Notes under the pieces: generated by a model
Told to the model about the DNA's origin: nothing
Seen by the model: only the letters and a program-made list of their open reading frames with translations
Databases searched by the model: none
In this document: positions 32,154 to 40,893 of the stretch, one piece after another
How positions within the stretch are numbered: position 1 is the stretch's first letter
Layout of the letters: each line of letters starts with the position of its first letter
Assembly: GCA_018304055.1 (NCBI GenBank)
Contig: JAGVWY010000036.1
Coordinates: 1 to 40,932 of the forward strand
Source: Candidatus Pacearchaeota archaeon
GTDB lineage: Archaea > Nanobdellota > Nanobdellia > Pacearchaeales > GW2011-AR1
Reading direction: 5' to 3'
Length of the DNA: 40,932 bases
Program-made: the position numbers and the translations under genes

Positions 32154-35100
32154 ATGGTTTTTAAGAGGTACATAAAAAAAGGAGGAAGGGTTTACGGGCC
32201 TTATTATTATGAATCCTATAGAGATAAGAATGGAGAGGTAAGAAAAAGATATGTTGGAACAAAGCCTTTAAAAAGTGGTGTAAATACTTCTAAAAAATAT
32301 TCTTTGTTATTTCTTTTAGCAGTTGTTTTTGCCATTGTTTTTTTAGTTATTTTGAAAACAGATATTGCTATATCTGGAAAAGTTATAAGTGGTGTAACCC
32401 AAACTCCCTTTTCTTTAGGAGGATTTTCAAAACTTTCTGGATATGTTGTTTCTGAAATAGCTGAAGAAGAGATAGTTGAGGAATTTGAGGTGAGAGAGAA
32501 AAATGCCAAGCTTAAAATAAAAAAACCGAAAGAGGTTTTAGGAAATAAAATATCAAAAAACAAAAATCATAGGATGGAATACGAAAGAATTGGATATGAA
32601 GTAAACGAAGGGTTAATCCTATATTTTGATATGTTGAATTATACAGAGTATATTGATGAATCTGCTTTAGTGATAAGAAAAGAAAATGAAAAAAGTAAAG
32701 GAAAAAATGAAAGTATTAATGAAAGTGAAGAATTGAAAGAAAGCAATTTTACAATTCCTATAAATGAGACATTAATTAATGATACTATAACCAATGAAAC
32801 TGAAAGTAATGAGAGTGAAAATAGCATTAATAATGAAACAATAATTGAAAATCCTGAAATAGGAGACAAAAATGAAACAGATAAAGAGGGAGATAAATTA
32901 AAAGAAGATGAAGAAAAGTTAGATGATAACAAAGGAAAAGAAGAGGATATTAATAAGGAAACTGATGAAAGCAAAAAAGGAAATAAAATAACCGGAATTT
33001 TTGGAGGATTTTTGGGTATTGTGGGAAGAGTTATTGAAAATGTTAATGATGAAAGTAGTGATAAAAATATCAGTTTAGATAAAGAAAAAGGGGTTGATGA
33101 GGATAAAGATAACAAGGAAGATAAGAAAGAAAATAAGAAAGAAATTGATAAAAAAAATGAAAGCGAAGAAAATGATGAAAAGGATAAAGATAATGAAAGC
33201 AAGGAAGGTGTAACAGATGAAGAAAATATTGACAACGAGGAAAAAGAGCAGAAAAGGAATGAGGATGAAAAGGAGAAGGATAATAAGGAGAAAATTAAGG
33301 GGCTTACATTAGAAGAGATAAAAAAAGGATTAGAAAATTTAAGTGAAGAATCGTTAAAAGGAATAGAGGATAAAGCATTAATTGTTTTGAATGATAGTGA
33401 GTTTAATATTACAGTGAATGAAAGTGAAGCTAGAAGATATAATGCTGATTTTAAATGGGGTTACAAAGTAGGATTAAAAGATAAACAATTAATGGCTAAA
33501 ATTGAGGTAACTAGTGAGGAATTAATCAGCATTTATGATAATCATACTCTAAGAGTTGGGAGAAGTCTTCTTTCATTCAAAGATTTGGTTAATTCTGGAT
33601 ATAATGTTAGATTTGAAAGGCCTTCTTTAGATATGGGAATTTATGACAAGAAAATTGTAAATGAAACTATTAATGAAACACTAATTAACGAGACAATTGT
33701 TAACGAGACTTTAGAGAATGTAACGATAATAAATAAGACATTAGTTAACGAAACAATAATAAATGAAACTCTGATAAATAAAACTGTTAATGAGTCATTA
33801 GAGAATGTTACTTCGGTTAATGAAACGATTATCAATGAGACTTTCATTAATGAAACGTTTGCTAACAAAACAATAATAAATGAAACTGAAGAAGAGAAAG
33901 AGATTGGTAAAGAAAAGAAAGAAGAAAAAAAAGAAGAAAAGGAGGAAAAGAAAAATGAAACAATTATCGAGACAATAATAAATGAGACTATTATAGAAGA
34001 AGATAAACAGATAGATAAAAGAAATGAAACTAAAGAGATTGGAGAAGAAATTAAAAAAGATATAGAAAATAAAACTGAAGAGAAAGAAGAAGTGAAAGAG
34101 GGAGAATGTTATGATAATATTACTAGAATATTTACTGACAAAGGATGGAGGTATTTTAAAGATTTAGAAGAAGATGATAAAGTCATGACATTAAATCAAG
34201 AAACTGGAGAACAAGAATGGCAATTGCCTTATGAGAAACAGGATTTTGAGGGAGATAAAGAAATGTATAGTATTAAGACTATTGATAGTAATGGCAGAGA
34301 AGGAGAATTAATTGTTTCAGAGAAGCATAAAGTTTATGTTAATTTGGAGGGAATTGATTCTATTGTAAATCCATCTTCATATAATGTAATTAAATTGCCT
34401 TCAAAATCTTCTGGCTTTATTTCTTTTAATAACCTGGAGAAAGCAGATTTTGACAATTCTAACTTATCTTGGGATATTCTTAACCAGACAACTGAAAATA
34501 TTTTTTCTTTTGGAAAATGCTCAGAGTCAGCAAAATCTTCATCATTGGTTATTAATGCTCTTTGTTCAGATTTTGAGAAGGAAGCTAATTTACCGTTAGC
34601 GAGTCCTTTGGGTTTTGAAACTGTATCAACTCCTTGTTCTTTAATAAATTTCTCAAGTCTTTTATCAACATTTTCATCTGACAGAAATCTAATCGAGCGG
34701 GACGCTGAATTGGACATTGTCTCTACCTCTCATCAAACTGGCTGCATAATGCAAGGCTGCTTTAATATGATTTTCGTTGATAGAGGGGAATGCTTCAAGA
34801 ATCTCTTTAATGGGTATTCCTGCTTCGAGCATTTCCAAAATTTGCCAGACCATAACCCTTGTACCTTTGAAAGTAGGCTTGCCACCACAAATCTCCGTGT
34901 CTGCAACAAGGTACTCATTAATTTCAACTCTCATTGTAATAATAAAAATAGTAAGGAATTATATAAACTTTTCTCCTTACAACCAATAACTGAGGTTTAT
35001 ACAGATTATAGGAATAGAAAAGATATTTATTTCTTAGACGATAAAAATAATCCTATAAAAATTTTAGAAATTGAGAAAGTTCCTTATGATGGAAGAATGT

Positions 35101-38100
35101 ATGATGTTGATGTTGAAAATGATGTGGTTTTAGTTGAAAGAAACGGATTTGTTGTATGGAGCGGGAATAGTGATTTAAAAAAAGAGGAAAAAGCAGAACC
35201 TGTTGAAGAAAAAAAGGAAGAAATAAAAGAAGAAAAGGAGAAAAAACAGGAAGAGAAATCAGAAGAGACAGCAAGTTCATCAGAAGAACCTGATGAACCT
35301 GTAATAACAGGAAATGTTGTTAGATTTTTTGGATTAATAGGAAGAGCTATTACTGGATTTGTAATAGCTAACGAAGTTGAAGATGTTTATTATAATAATA
35401 CGATAACTGTTTACATTGAAAGAGATTTTAGCAATGAAAACGTTAGTGTTGGAGAAACGATTTATTTAGATCCTACATTAATTATAGAGATAACAAAAGC
35501 AGAGCATTTAGATGAAAATAGAAGTTTTATTCGAGATATTTATGATTATGTAAAAGCAAAAGATGATAACTGGACAACTATTCCTCAAAGCCAATTTGTC
35601 CGCGTTACCTTTCAAAAAAATTTAACAAAAAGCAATGATATAACAATTTATGCGAGGTATGCAAATTATAGTAATAATATAAGTAATAATTCTGATAATA
35701 CAAACGAAAGTAATAATACAGGGAATGAAACGAGCAATACAAGTAATGAAATAAATATAAACAATAAAGGTGGAGAGATTATTGTTTATAGATTTAATGA
35801 TACTGAAGAAATTGCACGATTTACAAATATCACAAAAGAAGACTGGTACAAGATTTATTTAACTAATTTAAATGAAAATGAATCATACAATGTTTTTGAT
35901 TTACAGATTATAGGAGACATTGTGATTGGAGAAAATAATTCAGGAAATGAAAGCGGAAATTTAACAGGAAATCAGACAGGAAATGAAACAGGTAATGGAA
36001 CAGCGAATGTAACAGCAGCAGGCATTGAATTTGATTATGTTGTGGATCCTACGAATTATAATATTGTATTGGTTGAATCAACGAATACTGTTGGTTTGTA
36101 TAGTTCCATAGCCATAGATTCTAATGATGGAGTTCATATCTCTCATCATAAAAGCTTAAACGAATTAAGGTACTGCAATAACACTGCATCAGATGGAAGC
36201 TGGAGCTGTACTGTTGCTAAGACAACTAATTTTATAGGATATTATAGTTCTATAGCTATTGATTTAAATAATAAAGTCCATATTTCTCACCAAGACAATT
36301 GGAATTTTGATTTATACTACTGCAATAATACAGCAAGTGATGGCTCTTGGAGCTGTATTGCCATTGAATCAACGAATAATGTTGGATATGATACTTCTAT
36401 AGCCATAGACTCTAATAATAAAATACACATTTCTCATCGAGACACAACTAATAGCAACCTTCGATACTGCAATAATACTGCAAGTGATGGCTCATGGAGC
36501 TGTATTGCAGTTGATTCAGGAGGAATTTATTCTTCTATAGCCATAGATTCTAATAATAAAGTCCATATTTCTCATCATGAGGGTATTGCCGCTGATTTAA
36601 GATACTGCAATAATACTGCAAGTGATGGCTCATGGAGCTGTACTGCTATAGATATCGATTCTGTAGGATATTATTCTTCTATAGCCATAGATTCAAACAA
36701 TAAAGTCCATATCTCTCATCAAGATCCTAGTCCGGTGCTTGACCTTAGATACTGCAATAATACTGCAAGTGATGGTTTATGGAGCTGTATTACCATTGAA
36801 TCAACGAATAATGTTGGTTATTTAACTTCTCTTGCAATAGATTCTAATGATGACATTCACATTTCTCACTACGAGGATATTGCGAGCAGTAGTTCTGATA
36901 GGTTACGCTACTGCAATAATACAGCAAGTGATGGCAGTTGGAGTTGCACTGAAATAGCGAGCAATACTTCAATTACTGCCTCTTCTTTTGGCAGGGGATT
37001 AGCCATAAAAAAAGGAAGATTAATGGATACAACAAGTTATTCTACTTATGTTCATGGAAGTTTTTACAATACCAGCGGAGGAGATTTATACTACTGGAAC
37101 ATGAGCGGAACATGGCCGGCATCTAGTGATTCTATTCCGAAGATTAATTTCACTGAACCAACTCCAGTAAATGCAACTTCAACTGTAAATACAAGTTTTA
37201 TTGTCAATGTTTCAATTGTTGAACCTGATTTAAATGAAGTAATTTATAATTGGAATGGGACGAATTACACTTTGTATAATGATAGCTTGGTATTATTAAT
37301 GAATTTTGATAATGTTTCTGCACTTGGTGAAAATGATACATTAGTCGCTGATCTAAGCGGTTATGGAAATAATGGGACCGGAAATAGTTCCAGCACTGTC
37401 TGGTTATCTACTGGAAAATATGGCGGAGTTTTCAATTTTAGCGGAAATAATAATAGTTTTATAAATATAAGTAATACTACTGCATTTCCTTCTGATAGTA
37501 TAACAGTAGCATTTTGGGTTAATGCAAGCTCAAGCGGAGGTGCGGATGGAATAATTTCTTATGCTGCGTCAAGTGATAATGAATTCCTTTTATTTGATAC
37601 TACAAGTATTGATGTGTATGTAAGTAGCACATCTGCTGCAGGTACTGTAAGCATTAATGATAATCTTTGGCATCATATTACTGTGATTTGGTCTGGCGCT
37701 ACTAATCGTTCATTAACTTATAAAGACGGAATATTAGAAGATAATTTAAGCTTAGCTCCATCAAGCAATATAGGTAGAGATGGTTGTTTAGTACTTGGTC
37801 AGGATCAGGATTCAGTTTGTGGTGGTTTTCAAAATAGTCAGGCATTTTATGGTCACATGGATAATCTCATGATTTTTAATAGAAGCCTTTCTTCAGACGA
37901 AGTCTATCAACTTTATGCTTCAAATTTATATCGTTATAATACAACACAATGGTATCTTTTAGTGAATCAGAGCAAGAATGCAAGTGCAGTATTAGAAGAT
38001 GGAACATATACATATTTTGCATGGGCAAATGATACTTCAGGAAATGATAACATAACAGAAATAAGAACAATATATGTTAATCATAGTGATGTTCCAAAAA

Positions 38101-40427
38101 TATATTTTGTGAATTTACAAAATGTTTCTGTAAATTCTTCTTTTAAAATAAATGAATCCAGATTTGGAAATGGAAGTGAGTTGCAGATTTCTGATCAATT
38201 TGGTATAAGTGTTGCAAACCTTGGAGATTTAGATGGAGATGGAGTACAAGATATTGTTGTTGGAGCGAATGGAGTTGATGATGGAGGAGGTGCTGATGGA
38301 GCTGTCTGGATTTTATTTTTAAACACTTCAGGAGGTGTTAAAAACTCATATAAAATAAACGAATCCAGATTTGGAAATGGAAATGAATTAAGTAGTGATC
38401 AATTTGGACATAGTGTTGCAAACCTTGGAGATTTAGATGGAGATGGAGTACAAGATATTGTTGTTGGAGAATGGTTAAATGATGATGGAGGAACTGATGA
38501 TGGAGCTGTCTGGATTCTTTTCTTAAACACTTCTGGAGGAGTTCAAAACTCCTATAAAATAAACGAGTCTAGTCTCGGAGGTAATGTATTAAGCAGCGAT
38601 GCTTTTGGAAGTGCGGTTGCAAACCTTGGAGATTTAGATGGAGATGGAGTACAAGATATTGTTGTTGGTGAATATGGTAATGATGACGGAGGAAGCAGTA
38701 ACGGAGCTGTCTGGATTTTATTTTTAAACACTTCAGGAGGTGTTAAAAACTCATATAAAATAAACGAATCAAGGTTTGGAAACGGAAATGAGTTAAGTAG
38801 TGATAATTTTGGATATAGAGTTGCAAACCTTGGGGATTTAGATAGAGATGGTGTTAATGATACTATTGTTGGAGAATATCTTGATGATGCTGCTGGTGGA
38901 GTTAATGGAATAGATAACGGAGCTGCATGGATTTTATTTTTAAACACTTCAGGAGGTGTTAAAAACTCATATAAAATAAACGAATCAAGGTTTGGAAACG
39001 GAAATGAATTAAGTAGTGATTTTTTTGGATATAGTATATCAAACCTTGGAGATTTAGATGGAGATGGAGTACAAGATATTGTTGTTGGTGAATATGGTAA
39101 TGATGACGGAGGATCAACCAATGGTGCTGTCTGGCTGTTATTTCTTCAAACTTTTCCTGATTATAGAACTGTAACAAAAAATACAAGTCTAATTGTTAAT
39201 GTAAGCATTGCTGATACAAATTTAAGAGATGTTATTTGGAATTGGAATGGGACGAATTATACGCTTTATAATGATTCTTTAATTATATATTATAATTTTG
39301 ATAATAGAAGTGATCTTGGAGAAAATGACACTTATGTTTTAGATGTTTCAGGAACTGGAAATAATGGGACTGTTCATAATGGAAGTTGGAATGTAAGTGG
39401 TAGATATGGTGGAGCGTTTTATTTTAACTTAAGTAGGTCGCACAGTAATACTTACATTCGTCCACCAGGAGGATATAATATTGTTAATAAAACTGTAACT
39501 GCATGGATCAAAAGAGATAATGCTATTAGTTGGGATCAGATTGCGGGATTATGTAGTGGTAATTGGTATTTTGCTGTTAGATCTGGTGATGATCTTATTA
39601 TCTCGTATAATAATAGAACATTTTCACAAACTACCTGCGCTAAATTTAGTATTACTGATACTAACTGGCATTTTGTTGGAGCAACTGTTTATAATAATGA
39701 GACTGATGGAGTTAATGTAACGCTTTATTTAGATGATAAAATTGCAAGTTGTTCATCTACTACTGGAATTACAGAAACCTCGCAAACAATACAAATTGGC
39801 AGTTTCATAAGTGGTTGCGGAGTAACAGATGCAGTTTTCAATGGAACAATAGATGAATTTATGTTTTGGAATACGACGCTTCCTCCTGAAATTGTTCAGC
39901 AGTTTTACTTTTCAAATCTTTACAAATTTAATACAACACAATGGTATCTTCTTGTTAATCAATCCAAGAATGCAACTAATGGATTAGATGAAGGAAATTA
40001 TAGTTATTTTTCATGGGTTAATGATACTTCAGGAAATACAAACATGACAGAAATTAGATATTTTAGAACTGCAAACCCTTCTGGAAAGAAATTTGCTATA
40101 ACAAATTCTTCGAATGATGTTGTGGCGAGCATTGATGATACAGGAGATTTATTTTTACAAGGAAATATAGCTCAAAGTCAAAGTAGTCTTACTGCTGAAA
40201 AAAATTCATTTATTGTAACTAATTCAACTAATGATGTTGTGAGTTATATTACTAATACAGGATATTTATTTTTACAGGGAATTATTGGAACTGGATCTGT
40301 AACTACTGGAGTGGCTCCAACAAATCTTGAAATTAGAAATTCAACTAATGATATAGTTGCATTTATTAATAATACTGGAAGTTTGCAGATAATTGGAAAT
40401 TATTATGATAATTATGAAGAGCCGTGA
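32154..40427 (+). CDS. Giant modular surface protein (2757 aa) with an intein-like domain
   Basis: The protein is membrane-anchored. A basic N-terminal domain (KKGGRVYGPYYYESYRDKNG) is followed by one transmembrane helix (about 49-69). Then comes an extreme Glu/Lys/Asn region with 16 N-X-S/T sequons in about 80 residues (about 500-580), then a Hint/intein-like domain (652-1005) with a nested antisense toxin-antitoxin pair. ITGNVV and ITGFVIA segments occur near 1050. After that are six propeller-like repeats ending YCNNTASDGSWSC (about 1303-1606), LamG domain 1 (about 1696-1926), five FG-GAP/integrin-type repeats with DLDGDGVQD calcium loops (about 2000-2333), LamG domain 2 (about 2373-2596) and three short C-terminal repeats (NSTNDVVA/NTGxLxLQG). 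The likely role is adhesion at the cell surface (inference). Confidence 0.9.
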   Translation: MVFKRYIKKGGRVYGPYYYESYRDKNGEVRKRYVGTKPLKSGVNTSKKYSLLFLLAVVFAIVFLVILKTDIAISGKVISGVTQTPFSLGGFSKLSGYVVSEIAEEEIVEEFEVREKNAKLKIKKPKEVLGNKISKNKNHRMEYERIGYEVNEGLILYFDMLNYTEYIDESALVIRKENEKSKGKNESINESEELKESNFTIPINETLINDTITNETESNESENSINNETIIENPEIGDKNETDKEGDKLKEDEEKLDDNKGKEEDINKETDESKKGNKITGIFGGFLGIVGRVIENVNDESSDKNISLDKEKGVDEDKDNKEDKKENKKEIDKKNESEENDEKDKDNESKEGVTDEENIDNEEKEQKRNEDEKEKDNKEKIKGLTLEEIKKGLENLSEESLKGIEDKALIVLNDSEFNITVNESEARRYNADFKWGYKVGLKDKQLMAKIEVTSEELISIYDNHTLRVGRSLLSFKDLVNSGYNVRFERPSLDMGIYDKKIVNETINETLINETIVNETLENVTIINKTLVNETIINETLINKTVNESLENVTSVNETIINETFINETFANKTIINETEEEKEIGKEKKEEKKEEKEEKKNETIIETIINETIIEEDKQIDKRNETKEIGEEIKKDIENKTEEKEEVKEGECYDNITRIFTDKGWRYFKDLEEDDKVMTLNQETGEQEWQLPYEKQDFEGDKEMYSIKTIDSNGREGELIVSEKHKVYVNLEGIDSIVNPSSYNVIKLPSKSSGFISFNNLEKADFDNSNLSWDILNQTTENIFSFGKCSESAKSSSLVINALCSDFEKEANLPLASPLGFETVSTPCSLINFSSLLSTFSSDRNLIERDAELDIVSTSHQTGCIMQGCFNMIFVDRGECFKNLFNGYSCFEHFQNLPDHNPCTFESRLATTNLRVCNKVLINFNSHCNNKNSKELYKLFSLQPITEVYTDYRNRKDIYFLDDKNNPIKILEIEKVPYDGRMYDVDVENDVVLVERNGFVVWSGNSDLKKEEKAEPVEEKKEEIKEEKEKKQEEKSEETASSSEEPDEPVITGNVVRFFGLIGRAITGFVIANEVEDVYYNNTITVYIERDFSNENVSVGETIYLDPTLIIEITKAEHLDENRSFIRDIYDYVKAKDDNWTTIPQSQFVRVTFQKNLTKSNDITIYARYANYSNNISNNSDNTNESNNTGNETSNTSNEININNKGGEIIVYRFNDTEEIARFTNITKEDWYKIYLTNLNENESYNVFDLQIIGDIVIGENNSGNESGNLTGNQTGNETGNGTANVTAAGIEFDYVVDPTNYNIVLVESTNTVGLYSSIAIDSNDGVHISHHKSLNELRYCNNTASDGSWSCTVAKTTNFIGYYSSIAIDLNNKVHISHQDNWNFDLYYCNNTASDGSWSCIAIESTNNVGYDTSIAIDSNNKIHISHRDTTNSNLRYCNNTASDGSWSCIAVDSGGIYSSIAIDSNNKVHISHHEGIAADLRYCNNTASDGSWSCTAIDIDSVGYYSSIAIDSNNKVHISHQDPSPVLDLRYCNNTASDGLWSCITIESTNNVGYLTSLAIDSNDDIHISHYEDIASSSSDRLRYCNNTASDGSWSCTEIASNTSITASSFGRGLAIKKGRLMDTTSYSTYVHGSFYNTSGGDLYYWNMSGTWPASSDSIPKINFTEPTPVNATSTVNTSFIVNVSIVEPDLNEVIYNWNGTNYTLYNDSLVLLMNFDNVSALGENDTLVADLSGYGNNGTGNSSSTVWLSTGKYGGVFNFSGNNNSFINISNTTAFPSDSITVAFWVNASSSGGADGIISYAASSDNEFLLFDTTSIDVYVSSTSAAGTVSINDNLWHHITVIWSGATNRSLTYKDGILEDNLSLAPSSNIGRDGCLVLGQDQDSVCGGFQNSQAFYGHMDNLMIFNRSLSSDEVYQLYASNLYRYNTTQWYLLVNQSKNASAVLEDGTYTYFAWANDTSGNDNITEIRTIYVNHSDVPKIYFVNLQNVSVNSSFKINESRFGNGSELQISDQFGISVANLGDLDGDGVQDIVVGANGVDDGGGADGAVWILFLNTSGGVKNSYKINESRFGNGNELSSDQFGHSVANLGDLDGDGVQDIVVGEWLNDDGGTDDGAVWILFLNTSGGVQNSYKINESSLGGNVLSSDAFGSAVANLGDLDGDGVQDIVVGEYGNDDGGSSNGAVWILFLNTSGGVKNSYKINESRFGNGNELSSDNFGYRVANLGDLDRDGVNDTIVGEYLDDAAGGVNGIDNGAAWILFLNTSGGVKNSYKINESRFGNGNELSSDFFGYSISNLGDLDGDGVQDIVVGEYGNDDGGSTNGAVWLLFLQTFPDYRTVTKNTSLIVNVSIADTNLRDVIWNWNGTNYTLYNDSLIIYYNFDNRSDLGENDTYVLDVSGTGNNGTVHNGSWNVSGRYGGAFYFNLSRSHSNTYIRPPGGYNIVNKTVTAWIKRDNAISWDQIAGLCSGNWYFAVRSGDDLIISYNNRTFSQTTCAKFSITDTNWHFVGATVYNNETDGVNVTLYLDDKIASCSSTTGITETSQTIQIGSFISGCGVTDAVFNGTIDEFMFWNTTLPPEIVQQFYFSNLYKFNTTQWYLLVNQSKNATNGLDEGNYSYFSWVNDTSGNTNMTEIRYFRTANPSGKKFAITNSSNDVVASIDDTGDLFLQGNIAQSQSSLTAEKNSFIVTNSTNDVVSYITNTGYLFLQGIIGTGSVTTGVAPTNLEIRNSTNDIVAFINNTGSLQIIGNYYDNYEEP
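33655..33894 (+). repeat. N-glycosylation sequon repeat tract
   Basis: Within about 80 codons the giant protein reads repeated (I/V)NET, INKT and ENVT units, 16 potential N-glycosylation sites. The DNA repeats variants of AATGAAAC(A/T) and TTAACGAGAC. Such density implies a heavily glycosylated stalk if the tract is exported. Confidence 0.7.
34334..34717 (-). CDS. DUF5615 PIN-like toxin nested antisense
   Basis: The 127-aa protein matches the DUF5615 PIN-like pattern: N-terminal RFLSDENVDKRLEKF (acidic DEN), a central ALITNDEDFAD (second acidic cluster) and the C-terminal GNLITLYEDGFTIESIP. DUF5615 proteins are predicted nuclease toxins paired with DUF433 antitoxins. Its start overlaps the antitoxin by 29 bp, the usual arrangement. 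It lies wholly inside and opposite the coding frame of the giant surface protein. Confidence 0.85.
   Translation of the reverse strand: MSNSASRSIRFLSDENVDKRLEKFIKEQGVDTVSKPKGLANGKLASFSKSEQRALITNDEDFADSEHFPKEKIFSVVWLRISQDKLELSKSAFSRLLKEIKPEDFEGNLITLYEDGFTIESIPSKLT
34689..34934 (-). CDS. DUF433 antitoxin nested antisense
   Basis: The 81-aa protein is a full DUF433 domain: ICGGKPTFKGTRVMVWQI, then LEMLEAGIPIKEILEAFPSI and a final helix IKAALHYAASLMRG. The helix-turn-helix character suggests DNA binding and autoregulation. It is transcribed first, from its own TATA box at 34959-34968, 25 nt before the ATG, so a leaderless transcript is likely. It is opposite and inside the giant gene. Confidence 0.88.
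   Translation of the reverse strand: MRVEINEYLVADTEICGGKPTFKGTRVMVWQILEMLEAGIPIKEILEAFPSINENHIKAALHYAASLMRGRDNVQFSVPLD
34959..34968 (-). promoter_or_regulatory. TATA box of the nested toxin-antitoxin pair
   Basis: On the minus strand the sequence is GTTTATATAA, ending 25 nt before the antitoxin ATG at 34934. Spacing and sequence match the boxes in front of other genes in this window. It lies within the coding sequence of the giant protein (YKLF region). Confidence 0.6.
36060..36960 (+). repeat. Six tandem propeller-like coding repeats
   Basis: Six units of about 45-50 codons each carry SSIAIDSNNKVHISH followed by YCNNTASDGSWSC, with high DNA identity in the YCNNTASDG part. One pair of cysteines per unit could form a disulfide. 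The pattern suggests blades of a beta propeller. Confidence 0.75.
38150..39150 (+). repeat. Five FG-GAP/integrin-like coding repeats
   Basis: Units of about 65 codons read FG-x-SVANLGDLDGDGVQDIVVGE ... GAVWILFLNTSGGV-x-NSYKINES. The calcium-type DxDGDG loop is conserved in four; unit 4 reads DLDRDGVND. Long stretches are identical at the DNA level (for example around 38217, 38430, 38624 and 39051), suggesting recent unit duplication or conversion. Confidence 0.8.
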
Positions 40428-40441
40428 TGAAAATGGACATA

Positions 40442-40891
40442 CTATTTAATATTTCTAAGGAGTTTAGCATTAATAGACAGTTTAATTGCAGTTTCATACA
40501 TTTTTTTGTCATCTGTGAAGAGAGTAGAGTTAGTAAGTTTTGCTACTGCAATAAAGATGGAATCAAAGCCGCTGATTTTTGTTTGCGCTGCAATTTTAGC
40601 AGCTTCATTAATAAAGAAAGTATCATAAATAATTTTACTATTTTCTCTGACAAAATTTCTAGCTTCAATACCTTTTTCTTCTTTACCAGTTAGTCTTGCA
40701 CCAACAGCAGCAATTTCAACAAGAGCAATAGAAGGAACAATCAACTTTATTTTTTTATTAGCGACTTGGTCCAGAAGGGAAGAAGCCACTTTATAGATTC
40801 TAATCTGTTCTTCAAGAATGGAATCTTGTTTTCTTCTTCTTGGTTCAATGAACCCTTTAGCAATAACGTTTGTATCAAAAACTCCATCCAT
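40442..40891 (-). CDS. PIN-domain (VapC-like) toxin
   Basis: The 149-aa protein has the PIN ribonuclease pattern: FDTNVI (first Asp), ALVEIAAV (Glu), ISGFDSIFIAVA (Asp) and LFTDDKKM (Asp). PIN toxins cleave RNA and are neutralised by a co-encoded antitoxin. The ATG at 40891 is preferred to a TTG at 40897 because MDGVFDTN gives the usual short lead to the first Asp. The 3' end lies 14 bp from the giant-gene stop (convergent). A short ORF end just upstream is the probable antitoxin. Confidence 0.88.
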   Translation of the reverse strand: MDGVFDTNVIAKGFIEPRRRKQDSILEEQIRIYKVASSLLDQVANKKIKLIVPSIALVEIAAVGARLTGKEEKGIEARNFVRENSKIIYDTFFINEAAKIAAQTKISGFDSIFIAVAKLTNSTLFTDDKKMYETAIKLSINAKLLRNIK

Positions 40892-40893
40892 AG

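Larger units (their letters stand above)
34107..35168 (+). other. Hint/intein-like domain interrupted by a toxin-antitoxin cassette
   Basis: The N-terminal block starts with Cys652 (GECYDNITRIFTDKGWRYF, then KDLEEDDKVMTLN). The block-B-like motif is VSEKHKVYV. The C-terminal part (ITEVYTDY, IYFLDDKNNP, PYDGRMYDVDVENDVVLVER) ends NGFVVWSGN with Asn1005, followed by Ser1006. Cys at one end and Asn-Ser at the other fit protein splicing; the penultimate residue is Gly rather than His. Between the halves (about 34340-34965) lies DNA that is a DUF433/DUF5615 pair on the other strand, while the sense frame stays open. Confidence 0.8.

Noticed and set aside
36060-36960. Regular repeats that might suggest a CRISPR array
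   Set aside because: The repeats are in-frame protein repeats with diverged copies and a period of about 150 nt, not short identical direct repeats with unique spacers.
38552-39121. Long minus-strand ORFs opposite the FG-GAP repeats and the Glu/Lys-rich tract (also 32639-33235)
   Set aside because: Low-complexity Ser/Leu/Pro/Phe translations that mirror the sense repeats, with no promoter or family motif. Only the DUF433/DUF5615 pair is a genuine antisense unit.
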